Shown one piece after another: positions 1 to 7,882 of a DNA stretch of 28,250 bases. This stretch comes from VGWB01 sp964480945 (GTDB taxonomy: Bacteria; Bacteroidota; Ignavibacteria; UBA10030), in NCBI GenBank assembly GCA_964480945.1, contig CAYZRX010000050.1, forward strand, positions 1-28,250, written 5' to 3'. Below the pieces are notes generated by a model. The model did no database searches. It was not told the DNA's origin and was given only the letters and a program-made list of their open reading frames with translations. Position 1 is the stretch's first letter, and every line of letters begins with the position of its first letter. The translations under genes and the position numbers were made by a program.

Positions 1-248
1 TAGTAGGTGAGCCCAACGCCGATGGCAACGTGCAACACTGGGAAGATGATCATCATCAAGTCGACGTTTTGCGTGAAGGCGATGCTGTACCAGAAAACGA
101 GAAATCCGTCCCACACGAAACAGAAGAATGCGAGGAAGACGAATTTCCCTGAAAACCAGCGGTAGGACAGCGTCAGGCCGTCGGCGCGATGCTCCACGCT
201 GATGTTCTCCGGCATCGGCGCTTTGATCGGTTCTTCCGCGGTTGTCAT
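1..248 (-). CDS. Membrane protein of unknown function, N-terminal part (cut by window edge)
   Basis: The minus strand is open from an ATG at 248 to the window edge, giving about 82 residues with no stop. A polar N-terminus (MTTAEEPIKAPMPENISVEH) is followed by two hydrophobic segments at about residues 35-55 and 62-82, so this is probably an integral membrane protein with a cytosolic N-terminus. It starts 20 bp after the stop of the molybdopterin subunit gene, so it could be the third gene of that operon. I do not recognise a named family. No strong ribosome binding site is visible, only a GAGAG stretch upstream. The C-terminus lies outside the window, so length and function cannot be judged. 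Confidence 0.72.
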   Translation of the reverse strand, partial: MTTAEEPIKAPMPENISVEHRADGLTLSYRWFSGKFVFLAFFCFVWDGFLVFWYSIAFTQNVDLMMIIFPVLHVAIGVGLTY

Positions 249-268
249 CGTTCAGCGGCTCTCTCTGG

Positions 269-2353
269 CTATGGCCTCTTGAGATCTTCGGGCTTGATCG
301 GCAGCCGCCTGATGCGCTTCCCCGTCGCAGCAAAGATCGCGTTGCACAGGGCGGGCGCAACGGGCGGCAGTCCGGGCTCTCCGATGCCGCCGACGGCTTC
401 CGTGCTGGGAATGATGTGCACCTCGACCTTCGGCATCTCGTCGATCGTCAGGATCCGGTAGTCATCGAAATTGCCCTGGACGACGCGGCCCTTGTCAATC
501 GTAATTTCATCCTTCAGCACGGAGCTGAGCGAATAGGCGATGCCACCCTCGACCTGCGCCGCGAGCGTGTTCGGATTCACGATCGGTCCGCAATCGACCG
601 CTGCGACGATGCGGTGGATCTGCACGGCTCCGTCCTTGTCAACTGATGCCTCAACGGCCTCTGCGACCGAGCTGCCGAAGCTTTCGACCGCGGCGATGCC
701 GAGTCCGTGTCCGGCAGGCAACCTCTTGCCCCACGCTGCTTTTTCTGCAGCGACCTCGAGCGCACGACGCAGCCGCGGGGACTTCGACAGAAGTCGGCGC
801 CGGTACTCGAATGGGTCCTTTTTCGCGGCATGCGCAAGCTCGTCGATGAAGCTCTCGATGACATATCCATTCTGCGATGGGCCGACGGAGCGCCAGGCGC
901 CGATCGGTACGCCGGTCTCCAGGAGGTGCGAGTCGATCTGGAAGTTCGGGATCGCGTACGGCGGGGTGGAGCCGCCGACCACCAACCCGCGGGAGCTCGG
1001 GCCCACGATCCGGTGCAGCCACGCGATCGGCCAGCCGTCCTTGTCGAGTCCGGCCTTGAAGACGCTGTAGGTGCAAGGGCGGTACCAATCGTGCCGCATA
1101 TCGTCCTCACGGGTCCACACCACCTGCACGGGGGCGCCGACGGCTTTCGAGACTTTCACGGCCTCGGACACGAAGTCTGACTGCAGCCGCCGCCCGAACG
1201 CCCCGCCGATGAGTGTGACGTGCACCGTTACCTTGTCGATCGGAAGACCGAGGATCCGTACGGCATCATTTTGCGCTCCTTGAGGCGATTGCGTCGGGGC
1301 CCAGATCTCGCATCGATCCGCGCGGACGTCGGCGACGCAGTTCATCGGTTCCATCGGCGCGTGAGCGATCAGCGGGGCGTAGTAGACCGCCTCGACCTTC
1401 GTCGGGGCAGCTTCAAACGAAGCTTCCGCATCCCCCTCATAGTTTTCGGTGGAGCCACGTGACTTCGACGCTTCCTCGAACGACTTCCAAATCGCCGCGC
1501 TGGATTGATTCGCATATCGGCCCTCATCCCACGTGATGCTGAGCGCCTTCCGCCCCTCGAACGCCGCCCACGTGGAGTCTGCCACCACGGCGATGCCGAC
1601 GTCAAGCTGGATGACATCGCGCACGCCCGGCATGGATTTCGCTTTCGTTGCATCGAAGGTTACGACCTTCCCTCCGAAGACCGGACACTTCTCGATCGAA
1701 GCGAAGAGCATCCCCGGCACCCGGATGTCGATGCCGAATTTCGCACTCCCGTCGACCTTCAACGGGGTATCGAGCTTCCGCATGGGCTTGCCCAGGATCT
1801 TGAAATCTTTCGGGTCCTTCAGCGGTACCTCGGTCGGGACCGGAACCTTGGCGGCCGCTGCGGCCAGCTCGCCGTACGACATCTTCTTTCCGGAGGATTG
1901 TATGACCGCGCCCTGCTTGGCTCGGCACGTCGATTTGTTCACTCCCCACGTCTGCGCAGCAGCAGTGAGCAGCATTTCGCGTGCAGTCGCGCCTGCCGTT
2001 CGAAGCGTTTGCCAGGAGCCGCGAACGCTGTAGCTTCCACCGGTCGACATGCTCCCGTATTTTGACGGGTGAGCGTCTGCCTGCACGATCCGGATCTTGG
2101 ACCAGTCGGCATCGAGCTCTTCGGCCACGATCATCGGCATGGAGGTCCACACGCCCTGGCCCATCTCCGAGCGTGCGACGGTCACCGTTACAGTTCCGTC
2201 TGTATCGATCTTCAGCCATGCATTGGGGATAAACGCTGCCTCTTCCGGCACCTCATCCTTCGACGGCAGATAGAATGCAAGGACGAGTCCGGTGCCGGCG
2301 ACGGCGCTGATCTTTATGAAGTCGCGGCGCGTCAATGTCGTTGGATTGCTCAT
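269..2353 (-). CDS. Xanthine dehydrogenase-family molybdopterin-binding subunit (isoquinoline 1-oxidoreductase beta-like)
   Basis: Large catalytic subunit of a molybdenum hydroxylase, 694 aa. It begins with a Tat-type leader (TRRDFIKISAVAG, about residues 8-20), so it should be exported folded with its cofactor, as known for IorB-like enzymes. Molybdopterin-contacting stretches include GGAFGRR and IGAWRSVGPSQNGY. Near residue 659 lies GGIGEPGLPPVAPA, where the family has its catalytic glutamate. A strong AAAGGAGG ribosome binding site precedes the ATG, which overlaps the stop of the 2Fe-2S subunit gene by 4 bp (ATGA), implying coupled translation. Known substrates of the family are N-heterocycles, aldehydes and related compounds; the real substrate here cannot be read from sequence. 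No FAD subunit gene is visible next to it. Confidence 0.93.
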   Translation of the reverse strand: MSNPTTLTRRDFIKISAVAGTGLVLAFYLPSKDEVPEEAAFIPNAWLKIDTDGTVTVTVARSEMGQGVWTSMPMIVAEELDADWSKIRIVQADAHPSKYGSMSTGGSYSVRGSWQTLRTAGATAREMLLTAAAQTWGVNKSTCRAKQGAVIQSSGKKMSYGELAAAAAKVPVPTEVPLKDPKDFKILGKPMRKLDTPLKVDGSAKFGIDIRVPGMLFASIEKCPVFGGKVVTFDATKAKSMPGVRDVIQLDVGIAVVADSTWAAFEGRKALSITWDEGRYANQSSAAIWKSFEEASKSRGSTENYEGDAEASFEAAPTKVEAVYYAPLIAHAPMEPMNCVADVRADRCEIWAPTQSPQGAQNDAVRILGLPIDKVTVHVTLIGGAFGRRLQSDFVSEAVKVSKAVGAPVQVVWTREDDMRHDWYRPCTYSVFKAGLDKDGWPIAWLHRIVGPSSRGLVVGGSTPPYAIPNFQIDSHLLETGVPIGAWRSVGPSQNGYVIESFIDELAHAAKKDPFEYRRRLLSKSPRLRRALEVAAEKAAWGKRLPAGHGLGIAAVESFGSSVAEAVEASVDKDGAVQIHRIVAAVDCGPIVNPNTLAAQVEGGIAYSLSSVLKDEITIDKGRVVQGNFDDYRILTIDEMPKVEVHIIPSTEAVGGIGEPGLPPVAPALCNAIFAATGKRIRRLPIKPEDLKRP

Positions 2354-2817
2354 CGCCGGCCTCCTTTCTTTGCCGCCTTATGGATGGCGCTGCGGATTCG
2401 CGGGTACGTGCCGCAACGACAGAGGATTCCCTGCAATGCCTCGTCGATTTCCTTGTCGGTTGGATCCGGCCGTTTGGCGAGCAAGGCAGCGGCGGCCATA
2501 ATCTGCCCCGACTGGCAATAGCCGCACTGGGGCACATCTTCCTCAATCCACGCCTTCTGAAGAGGATGGCTGAGGTCGGTCGATAAACCTTCGATCGTGG
2601 TTATGGATTTTCCGTCGCAGTAGCTGATCGGTGTAATGCAGGATCGCGTCGCCTCGCCGTCGATCTGCACCGTGCAGGCGCCGCACTGGGCGATCCCGCA
2701 CCCGAATTTCGTTCCTGTGAGACCAAGCGTATCCCGCAGCACCCAAAGGAGCGGCATCTCAGGACTCACATCGACGGTCCGTTTTCTTCCGTTGACGGTC
2801 AGGGAGAAAGAAGCCAT
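2350..2817 (-). CDS. (2Fe-2S)-binding subunit of molybdenum hydroxylase (isoquinoline 1-oxidoreductase alpha-like)
   Basis: Electron-transfer subunit, 155 aa, the usual length for IorA/CoxS-type proteins. The N-terminal plant-ferredoxin-like cluster uses Cys40, Cys45, Cys48 and Cys60 (CGIAQCGAC). The C-terminal helical domain carries the second cluster with Cys98, Cys101, Cys133 and Cys135 (QCGYCQSGQ and LCRCGTY). All eight ligands are present, so it should be functional. An AAAGGA ribosome binding site lies about 8 bp before the ATG. It is first in the operon and overlaps the molybdopterin subunit gene by 4 bp. There is no export signal of its own; by analogy with the family it would be carried through Tat with its partner (inference). 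Confidence 0.95.
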   Translation of the reverse strand: MASFSLTVNGRKRTVDVSPEMPLLWVLRDTLGLTGTKFGCGIAQCGACTVQIDGEATRSCITPISYCDGKSITTIEGLSTDLSHPLQKAWIEEDVPQCGYCQSGQIMAAAALLAKRPDPTDKEIDEALQGILCRCGTYPRIRSAIHKAAKKGGRR

Positions 2818-2893
2818 AGACTAATCCTTTCTTCATTACACGATGGTCGAAGACTCAAGTACTCGAAACCTGAGTCTTTTCCAAAGAGTTCCA

Positions 2894-2931
2894 GCCCTCG
2901 ATGGTGGGAAGCACCATCCAGGCGCTTCCTC
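2894..2931. repeat. REP-like hairpin in the iorA-like upstream region
   Basis: A short perfect hairpin with arms GATGGT and ACCATC and loop GGGAAGC (about 2900-2918) is flanked by CAGCCCTC on the left and CAGGCGCTTCC on the right. The motif GAAGCGCCTGG on the other strand recurs in the loop of the palindrome upstream of the RAYT transposase (around 26623). The surrounding 2818-3107 stretch (290 bp) shows no convincing gene and presumably holds the promoter of the molybdenum hydroxylase operon. Confidence 0.4.
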
Positions 2932-3107
2932 TGACGGGATGAGTCCTGCGACGAAAGTAACGAGAATGTTTGAAATTTGAAAGCATTGAGCTTGCGGTAA
3001 TTCTTGGTTTGACGGGCAGGAGTGAATCACCGCCGATGATCCAATTCTCCCGCAATTCCTTTTCGAGTCTGGAGGAGAGAGTTGCTGGATCCTCGTCTCG
3101 GCGACTC

Positions 3108-3572
3108 TCATAAGACGAGTTCCAGGAACAGCGACCCTTCAACGGGGTTAGGCCGGTACGGCCCGATCGGCTGAAAGCCCAGCGTTCGATAGAGGGCAGT
3201 TGCCTCCCTCATCGAGGGCAGCGTGTCCAACCGCATTCTCGCGTAGCCGAGCTCTCTCGCTGCCTCGATGACGATCTCGGTCAACTTTCGGCCGAACCCT
3301 TTCCCTCGCCCCTGCGGTCGGACGTACAGCCGTTTCATTTCGCACGTTCGCGGGTCGATCCTCCGGAGGGCCACGCAACCGACGAGCTCGGCGCCGTCAT
3401 AGGCAAGGAACAAGCGCCCGGTCGGCGGTGCATATTCTCCTGGCAGCTCGGCAAGCTCTTTGTCGAACCCTTGAAAGCAGAGGTCGATCCCGAGCGAGGC
3501 CTGATACTCTTTGAACAACTCTCGGGCGAGCCCAATTTCTGCCGGCGATGCGGCGGATATCACCTGAACCAT
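3108..3572 (-). CDS. GNAT family N-acetyltransferase
   Basis: A 154-aa single-domain GNAT protein that would transfer an acetyl group from acetyl-CoA to an amine. Motif A is clear as RLYVRPQGRGKGFGRKL, with the Q/RxxGxG/A pyrophosphate-binding loop (QGRGKGFG) at about residues 91-98. The C-terminal signature REATALYRTLGF, followed by a PIGPY segment, is typical of small cytosolic acetyltransferases. It starts 27 bp after the stop of the serine hydrolase gene on the same strand, so the two are probably co-transcribed. No good ribosome binding site is seen before this ATG. The substrate is unknown. Confidence 0.92.
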   Translation of the reverse strand: MVQVISAASPAEIGLARELFKEYQASLGIDLCFQGFDKELAELPGEYAPPTGRLFLAYDGAELVGCVALRRIDPRTCEMKRLYVRPQGRGKGFGRKLTEIVIEAARELGYARMRLDTLPSMREATALYRTLGFQPIGPYRPNPVEGSLFLELVL

Positions 3573-3599
3573 GCGTTGTTGGTGTGGGGTGCAGCCGCG

Positions 3600-5153
3600 C
3601 TACTTCTTCTCCGAGCGTTTGAAGACGTACTCTTCGAAATCGATGAAATTTGCGACCTTCAGCTTCATCTCTGCTACTTCGCCGCGATCGTTGAGTGTGA
3701 ACGAGACAAACGTTCTTCCGGCGACGGGGTCGCGCCATCGGGAGAGGAAGGTGTCGAAATGCCAGTGCTCCAGGTCGCCGACGTATGTCGGGGAGGCGTC
3801 CAACCGCACGACGAGCTTGCCGTCTTCATCGGTGACGGTGGCGGTTCCGTAGACTTCGTTCTCATAGGTCCCAGCGTACCGATTGAGCGGCAGCGACGGC
3901 TGTGACGTCTTGACCCGGGCATCCTCGTGCTTCTTCTCCTTTGCCCTGGCGTCCTCCTCTTCCTTGTTCCTGACCTGCAGATAGATTGAACTCCAGTCCT
4001 CGGGTCGAACGGCCAGATAGGAGTCGAGAATCCGATAGAGGAGGGCTGTATGGAGGGAGGTGGTATGAAGGTTCGTGAGGATCACAACACCGAGCTTCTC
4101 CTCGGGAAGCAGAGCGACGACGGACGACATGCCGTCTGTTTCCCCGTAATGCCGAACGAGCAAACGGCCGCGATATTCCGTCAGGCCCCAGCCGAGGCCG
4201 TACGCCGACAGATGAGAATTAAGGAACGCGGGGAGGGGTGGAGTTGGTGGAGTGACGGGAACGATCGTCTGCGGTGACCACATCTCTTCGGCCACCGTCG
4301 TGCCGTAGAGCTGTTTCCCTTCGAACGTGCCGCGGCCAAGCTGCAGCCTGATCCACTGAGCCATGTCGAGGACATCCGAATTGATCCCGGCGGCGGGTCC
4401 ACCATTGTCGAGACTTCTCCACGCGATCGGTTGGGTCTTCCCGTCGACTCTGATGTGCGGGGTGGCAATGTCCTCGACTCCTTCGAGGGCGCGCGTGCTG
4501 GTGCTGCTCGAGACCATGCCGAGCGGCCTGAAGATGAGCTCCTTGACAAATTCATCCCAGCTCTTGCCCGTCACCGACGGGATAATCTGTCCGGCGGCGA
4601 TGAACATGATGTTCTGGTAGGCATAGTGGCTTCGGAAGCTTGACGCAGGCTTTACGAACCGAATGCGCTGCAATGTCTCCTCTCTGCTTCGCGTTGAGCC
4701 CCACCAGATCAGATCTCCGCCGAAGGCTGGCAGGCCGCTGCGGTGGCAGAGAAGGTCGCGCACGGTGATCTGCCGCGTGACATACGGATCGTAGAGCTCA
4801 AACCACGGCAAGTACGTCGTGACCGGGTCATCCCATTTGACTTTCCCTTCGTCGACGAGCATGGCCAACGACGCCGCGGTAAATGCTTTCGAGCAGGAGG
4901 CGATGCCGAAGATCGTTTTCGCATCGACCGGCGTCGTGCTTCCGGCCTTCCGGACGCCGTATCCTTTGGTGAACACAACCTTATCACTTTTGACGATCGC
5001 GATTGCCAATCCTGGGCAGTCCCAATCCCGAAGGGCTCTGGCGACGTACGCGTCGAAGCCCCTAAGCGGCTGCTGCTGGGCGCAGACGGAACTGAGGCTC
5101 TGGAGCGCGAGGAGCAGGAAGATCGTGAAGCGGGAAAAGTTAAGTCTTGACAT
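3600..5153 (-). CDS. Serine hydrolase of the beta-lactamase/class C family with C-terminal DUF3471-like domain
   Basis: A 517-aa exported protein. The N-terminus has a signal peptide (hydrophobic residues about 8-24, probable cut after VCA). The penicillin-binding-fold active site is visible: SxxK as SCSK at residues 86-89, YxN as YQN at 179-181, and an HYG element in RHYGETDG that may play the KTG role. The HRSGLP segment at 137-142 is typical of family S12 hydrolases and D-aminopeptidase/esterase relatives. Residues from about 410 to the end look like the DUF3471 domain often appended to this family. A GGAG ribosome binding site sits 8 bp before the ATG. It is likely a periplasmic or surface peptidase or esterase rather than a true antibiotic-resistance enzyme; the substrate is unknown. 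Confidence 0.93.
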   Translation of the reverse strand: MSRLNFSRFTIFLLLALQSLSSVCAQQQPLRGFDAYVARALRDWDCPGLAIAIVKSDKVVFTKGYGVRKAGSTTPVDAKTIFGIASCSKAFTAASLAMLVDEGKVKWDDPVTTYLPWFELYDPYVTRQITVRDLLCHRSGLPAFGGDLIWWGSTRSREETLQRIRFVKPASSFRSHYAYQNIMFIAAGQIIPSVTGKSWDEFVKELIFRPLGMVSSSTSTRALEGVEDIATPHIRVDGKTQPIAWRSLDNGGPAAGINSDVLDMAQWIRLQLGRGTFEGKQLYGTTVAEEMWSPQTIVPVTPPTPPLPAFLNSHLSAYGLGWGLTEYRGRLLVRHYGETDGMSSVVALLPEEKLGVVILTNLHTTSLHTALLYRILDSYLAVRPEDWSSIYLQVRNKEEEDARAKEKKHEDARVKTSQPSLPLNRYAGTYENEVYGTATVTDEDGKLVVRLDASPTYVGDLEHWHFDTFLSRWRDPVAGRTFVSFTLNDRGEVAEMKLKVANFIDFEEYVFKRSEKK

Positions 5154-5334
5154 GAACAGGTCTCCAACCGAACGACGGTTAATGATGATTGGCTCAACGT
5201 TGGTGTGCGGGGCAGTCAGGGGACCAACTTGAGCGATGTGGAGTGCTGGGGCAAGGCCGATCGCGATGATCTTTCTGAAAGCGGACAGACCGAGCGCGGG
5301 GTGCGCCCTTCCCCCAGGCCGGGCACGCTGCAGC

Positions 5335-5450
5335 TAGTGCCTATTCAATTATCATTTGCTGTTCTGGTCCCGCCAAAGGCGGGCGGGATGCTCATTCCAA
5401 CATTAATTTTACCTGCACGCTGTTTGGCAAAATTAGTTGGAATGGCACTA
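5335..5450. repeat. 116-bp inverted-repeat (MITE-like) element
   Basis: The element is bounded by TAGTGCC (5335-5341) and GGCACTA (5444-5450). Inside it, ATTCCAAC..TTAATTTT and AAAATTAGTTGGAAT form a second imperfect hairpin (about 5395-5442), and CCCGCC-AAA-GGCGGG forms a third (about 5372-5386). It is more AT-rich than its surroundings. The stop codon of the minus-strand gene ending at 5448 is formed by the element's terminal TAG. No coding capacity is seen. Confidence 0.5.
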
Positions 5451-5771
5451 AGCGATCGATTTCCGGATTCTTCTCTTCAGCTTGTGGATCTTGTCGCGGA
5501 TCGACGCAAGCTGGAGATAGTCCTTCTTCTGGATCGCAGCAGCGCGCTCAAGCTTCAGCGCGCGGATCTGCGTTTTCAGCTCACTTTTGTTGGCGCCAAC
5601 AACCTCGTGATGCGCGTGTGACTCGACGCCGAGGACCTTGCACAGCAACGGAAGGAGCTGTTCCTTGTGCATCGTGCTGTGGCCCTTCAATGCCTCGTTC
5701 TCGATGCCGTCTGCAATGTGCCGGAGTTGCACCGCGGTCATCTTGCTGAGTTGCTCGTAGGTGTATTCCAT
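5448..5771 (-). CDS. Small Rho-N/SAP-like and UVR-like domain protein
   Basis: A 107-aa basic protein. The ATG at 5771 is chosen over one 66 bp upstream because GGAGGACAGAGG precedes it as a good ribosome binding site. Residues about 5-48 (YEQLSKMTAVQLRHIADGI and HKEQLLPLLCKVLGVE) resemble the helix-extended-loop-helix fold of Rho N-terminal or SAP domains, which bind nucleic acid. Residues about 60-105 are a highly charged helical pair ending in DYLQLASIRDKIHKLKRRIR, resembling a UvrB/UvrC (UVR) interaction motif. It may be a small RNA- or DNA-binding accessory protein, but this is inference from short motifs. Its stop codon lies inside the inverted-repeat element. Confidence 0.8.
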   Translation of the reverse strand: MEYTYEQLSKMTAVQLRHIADGIENEALKGHSTMHKEQLLPLLCKVLGVESHAHHEVVGANKSELKTQIRALKLERAAAIQKKDYLQLASIRDKIHKLKRRIRKSIA

Positions 5772-5894
5772 CCTCTGTCCTCCGTCAGATAGTCGATTTC
5801 CCTGGAGTGAAAAAAAGCGTGTAGGCAATGATAACAACTAGATTTGAAAATCGCCAGCCGTCTGAAAACCAATCTCCGGTCTCCCCCCTTATCT

Positions 5895-6578
5895 TCATTC
5901 GCTCTCTGTAGCCGTTTCCGGCGCCGCCGCATTGACGGGCGTCCGATGCCGATCGACCCAGTAAGCCCAGAGCACGAACAGCCAAGCCGCGTTGCCCGCG
6001 ATCGCAATTGCTGATATGTCGGGGGGTGGCGGGCCAAAGACGTTGGCAAAGTAAATGGCGGCCAGAAGCACGACGAGGGCCCAAAGGCCATAGCCGCCGA
6101 TCCTGTCGTTGGATCGCGTCGAACGAAGATAGAGGATCAAGCCGCCGATGAAAAGGCCCACCTCCACGACGAGCGTGCCGGCGAGCGAATTCCAAAGGCC
6201 GAGGCCGAGATAAATTCCGCCGAATCCGAGCCCCAAATCCGGGCGATGGGTGATGAAGTCGAGAATCCAATGGCTCAGTACGCCCAACCCTACGATCAGC
6301 GCTCCTCTCTTGTAACGGCGTACGGCGAAGTAGATTCCGCCAAAGGCCGCCGACCATAGAAGGACACCGAGGAGACTGTGAGTGATCGGATAATCATAGA
6401 AATCCAGCGGGGTCACTGCCGTGTTTTCCGGATCGATCCTCGCGTGCTCCAGCCCTGCGAGCAGCATCAGAGGCCATAGCAGATCGACAAGCTGGACGGA
6501 GATGAAGAGCGTCCCCAAGGATGTCCGTGGGGCGACCTTTTTCGCCGCGAGAGCAACTGCGTAGTGGCCGATGAACAT
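5895..6578 (-). CDS. Predicted membrane-bound metal-dependent hydrolase (DUF457/YdjM-like)
   Basis: A 227-aa polytopic membrane protein. The N-terminal FIGHYAVALAAKK, the VDLLWP segment, PITHSLLG (about residue 65) and SHWILDFITHRPD (about residues 101-113) give the scattered His/Asp pattern of the YdjM/DUF457 family, proposed to be membrane metal-dependent hydrolases. About six hydrophobic segments follow, and the tail is Ala/Thr/Glu-rich and soluble. GAGGGAACCAC before the ATG is a good ribosome binding site. It stands alone on the minus strand. The family's biochemical role is poorly known, so only the class is called. Confidence 0.82.
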   Translation of the reverse strand: MFIGHYAVALAAKKVAPRTSLGTLFISVQLVDLLWPLMLLAGLEHARIDPENTAVTPLDFYDYPITHSLLGVLLWSAAFGGIYFAVRRYKRGALIVGLGVLSHWILDFITHRPDLGLGFGGIYLGLGLWNSLAGTLVVEVGLFIGGLILYLRSTRSNDRIGGYGLWALVVLLAAIYFANVFGPPPPDISAIAIAGNAAWLFVLWAYWVDRHRTPVNAAAPETATESE

Positions 6579-7330
6579 GTGGTTCCCTCTTGGTCCTACG
6601 GGTTGTCTTGGTGTCGCTGTTCAACCGTTGGCGCCAATGACGCGCTCGCCGGGACGACCGGCGGCTTTGTGAGCCATCAGGTGTTGGATGCGACGAGGAA
6701 TCTCCTCCGAATTGGTGGAGAACTCGACGAGTGCCGAGGTCTCTGTGAATCCGACTCGGAAGGTCCAGCTAATGTAGGCAACGCGCGCGAGAAAGAAAAG
6801 GGGAATCAAGAATCGCGCACCAAAGACGCTCTTGCTCGGCCAGAAAAAGGGAGTTGAAAGTTAGGGATGACCGACAGAGCGCCGGCCGAGATTCTCAGTG
6901 TGGTCGAGAAGGTGAAAGTCGAAGCGGGAGGAGTCGTCCGAATCAAACCGGTTTGTCGGTCTGAGAATCAGGAACGGTTCGATAGCGAAGAAGGAAGGCA
7001 ACACACCCCTGCCAGCGATCTGACCATTTCCGCTTCAATGCTCCTGTTCGTCCAGCGAGAGGGACCCTCTCCGACTCCTTGCGTCCGCGCGCGTCCAACA
7101 GCCACACCTATGAGAGATAAGGAGGGGCGAACTTCGAGGTAGCGTCATTGGCTGCTGTCCCGTCGAGTTGCTGCATCGCCGCCGACGTGAGCGGGATTCA
7201 AGGAGTCCGGGCGAACTCGAGCTCATTGCTGTTCTCAATCCTGGTGTGTATTCCTTCAGCACTGATTGAAGTACTCAACACACGTTTTCCAGAAAATGGC
7301 CAGGAAGCTCCAAATAGGGAGAAAAAACAT
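6579..7330. other. Long intergenic stretch with no convincing gene
   Basis: About 750 bp between the DUF457-like gene and the MarR promoter region. Open frames on both strands lack family resemblance and ribosome binding sites. One minus-strand frame at 6621-6809 (TTG start, 62 aa, hydrophobic start IPLFFLARVAYISW) could be a decayed gene end, but I cannot support it. The last 120 bp become AT-rich and presumably carry the MarR promoter. Confidence 0.4.
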
Positions 7331-7371
7331 CAACTATTAGCTTGGAACAATAGTTGCAGTTGTAAAACTAT
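7331..7371. promoter_or_regulatory. Candidate MarR operator
   Basis: CAACTATT (7331-7338) and AATAGTTG (7349-7356) form a perfect 8-bp inverted repeat with a 10-bp spacer. The right arm is shared by a second pair, ATAGTT (7350-7355) with AACTAT (7366-7371). The three half-sites lie 20-60 bp before the MarR start codon in AT-rich DNA. MarR proteins typically bind such palindromes and repress their own operon. Binding is inferred. Confidence 0.5.
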
Positions 7372-7390
7372 AAATCGACTCCTTCAACCG

Positions 7391-7855
7391 ATGCCTACCT
7401 TAGCAGACAGCGCTCTGGAGATCATTCGCCTGGGGCTCTGGAACCACCGTATCCAAAATGCCCTGGCCAAGCAGGCCAGCCTCCCGGTTTATGAGCTCGA
7501 GTGCGTATTGGTACTCTATCTCGATCGCCCCACTTCCGCAAGCAGCCTTGCAGACCTTTTAGAAGTTCGAAGTAGCTCGCTCTCGAAGCTGTTGCGGAGG
7601 CTTGAGGGACGAGGCCTCGTTGAACGGACAGTTGATCGATCTGACCGACGAGTTGAGCACATCACACTTGCGGCTGCGGGGATCTCTTTGGCGGAGCGCT
7701 CGATGCAGCGAGCAGCGGAGATTGCCGCGACGATGCTCGATGCGCTGCCGAGTGAGCGGCGTCTCCAATTTTTGGAGTGCGTTCAGCTTATCACATCAAG
7801 CAAAATTCCGGAGGATCTACAATTTCACCCGAACCACAACGAACCATTCGACTAA
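7391..7855 (+). CDS. MarR family transcriptional regulator
   Basis: A 154-aa winged-helix regulator. The HTH and wing are visible as LPVYELECVLVLYL, then SASSLADLLEVRSSSLSKLLRRLEGRGLVERTVDRSDRRVEHITLT-like text, with the DRSDRR wing signature near residue 82. N- and C-terminal helices would form the dimer interface. The ATG at 7391 is preferred over upstream starts because those add a low-complexity, non-conserved leader running through the AT-rich promoter and candidate operator. The ribosome binding site is weak (CTCCTTCAACCG). It is 27 bp upstream of the cytochrome-like T9SS gene on the same strand, so the two probably form an operon and the regulator likely controls both. Cysteines near residues 36 and 133 could sense redox state, but this is speculation. 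Confidence 0.9.
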   Translation: MPTLADSALEIIRLGLWNHRIQNALAKQASLPVYELECVLVLYLDRPTSASSLADLLEVRSSSLSKLLRRLEGRGLVERTVDRSDRRVEHITLAAAGISLAERSMQRAAEIAATMLDALPSERRLQFLECVQLITSSKIPEDLQFHPNHNEPFD

Positions 7856-7882
7856 CTACGAACCATCATAAGGGAGACATTC

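Noticed and set aside
2836..3142. Two minus-strand frames of 91 and 95 aa between the GNAT and 2Fe-2S subunit genes
   Set aside because: They overlap each other and the GNAT end, lack ribosome binding sites and run through the hairpin at 2900-2918.
6621..6809. 62-aa minus-strand frame with a hydrophobic start
   Set aside because: It has only a TTG start with no ribosome binding site and an in-frame stop just upstream; it could be a gene remnant but cannot be supported.
6867..7142. 91-aa plus-strand frame
   Set aside because: Polar composition without domain motifs, no ribosome binding site, and no link to the MarR gene frame.
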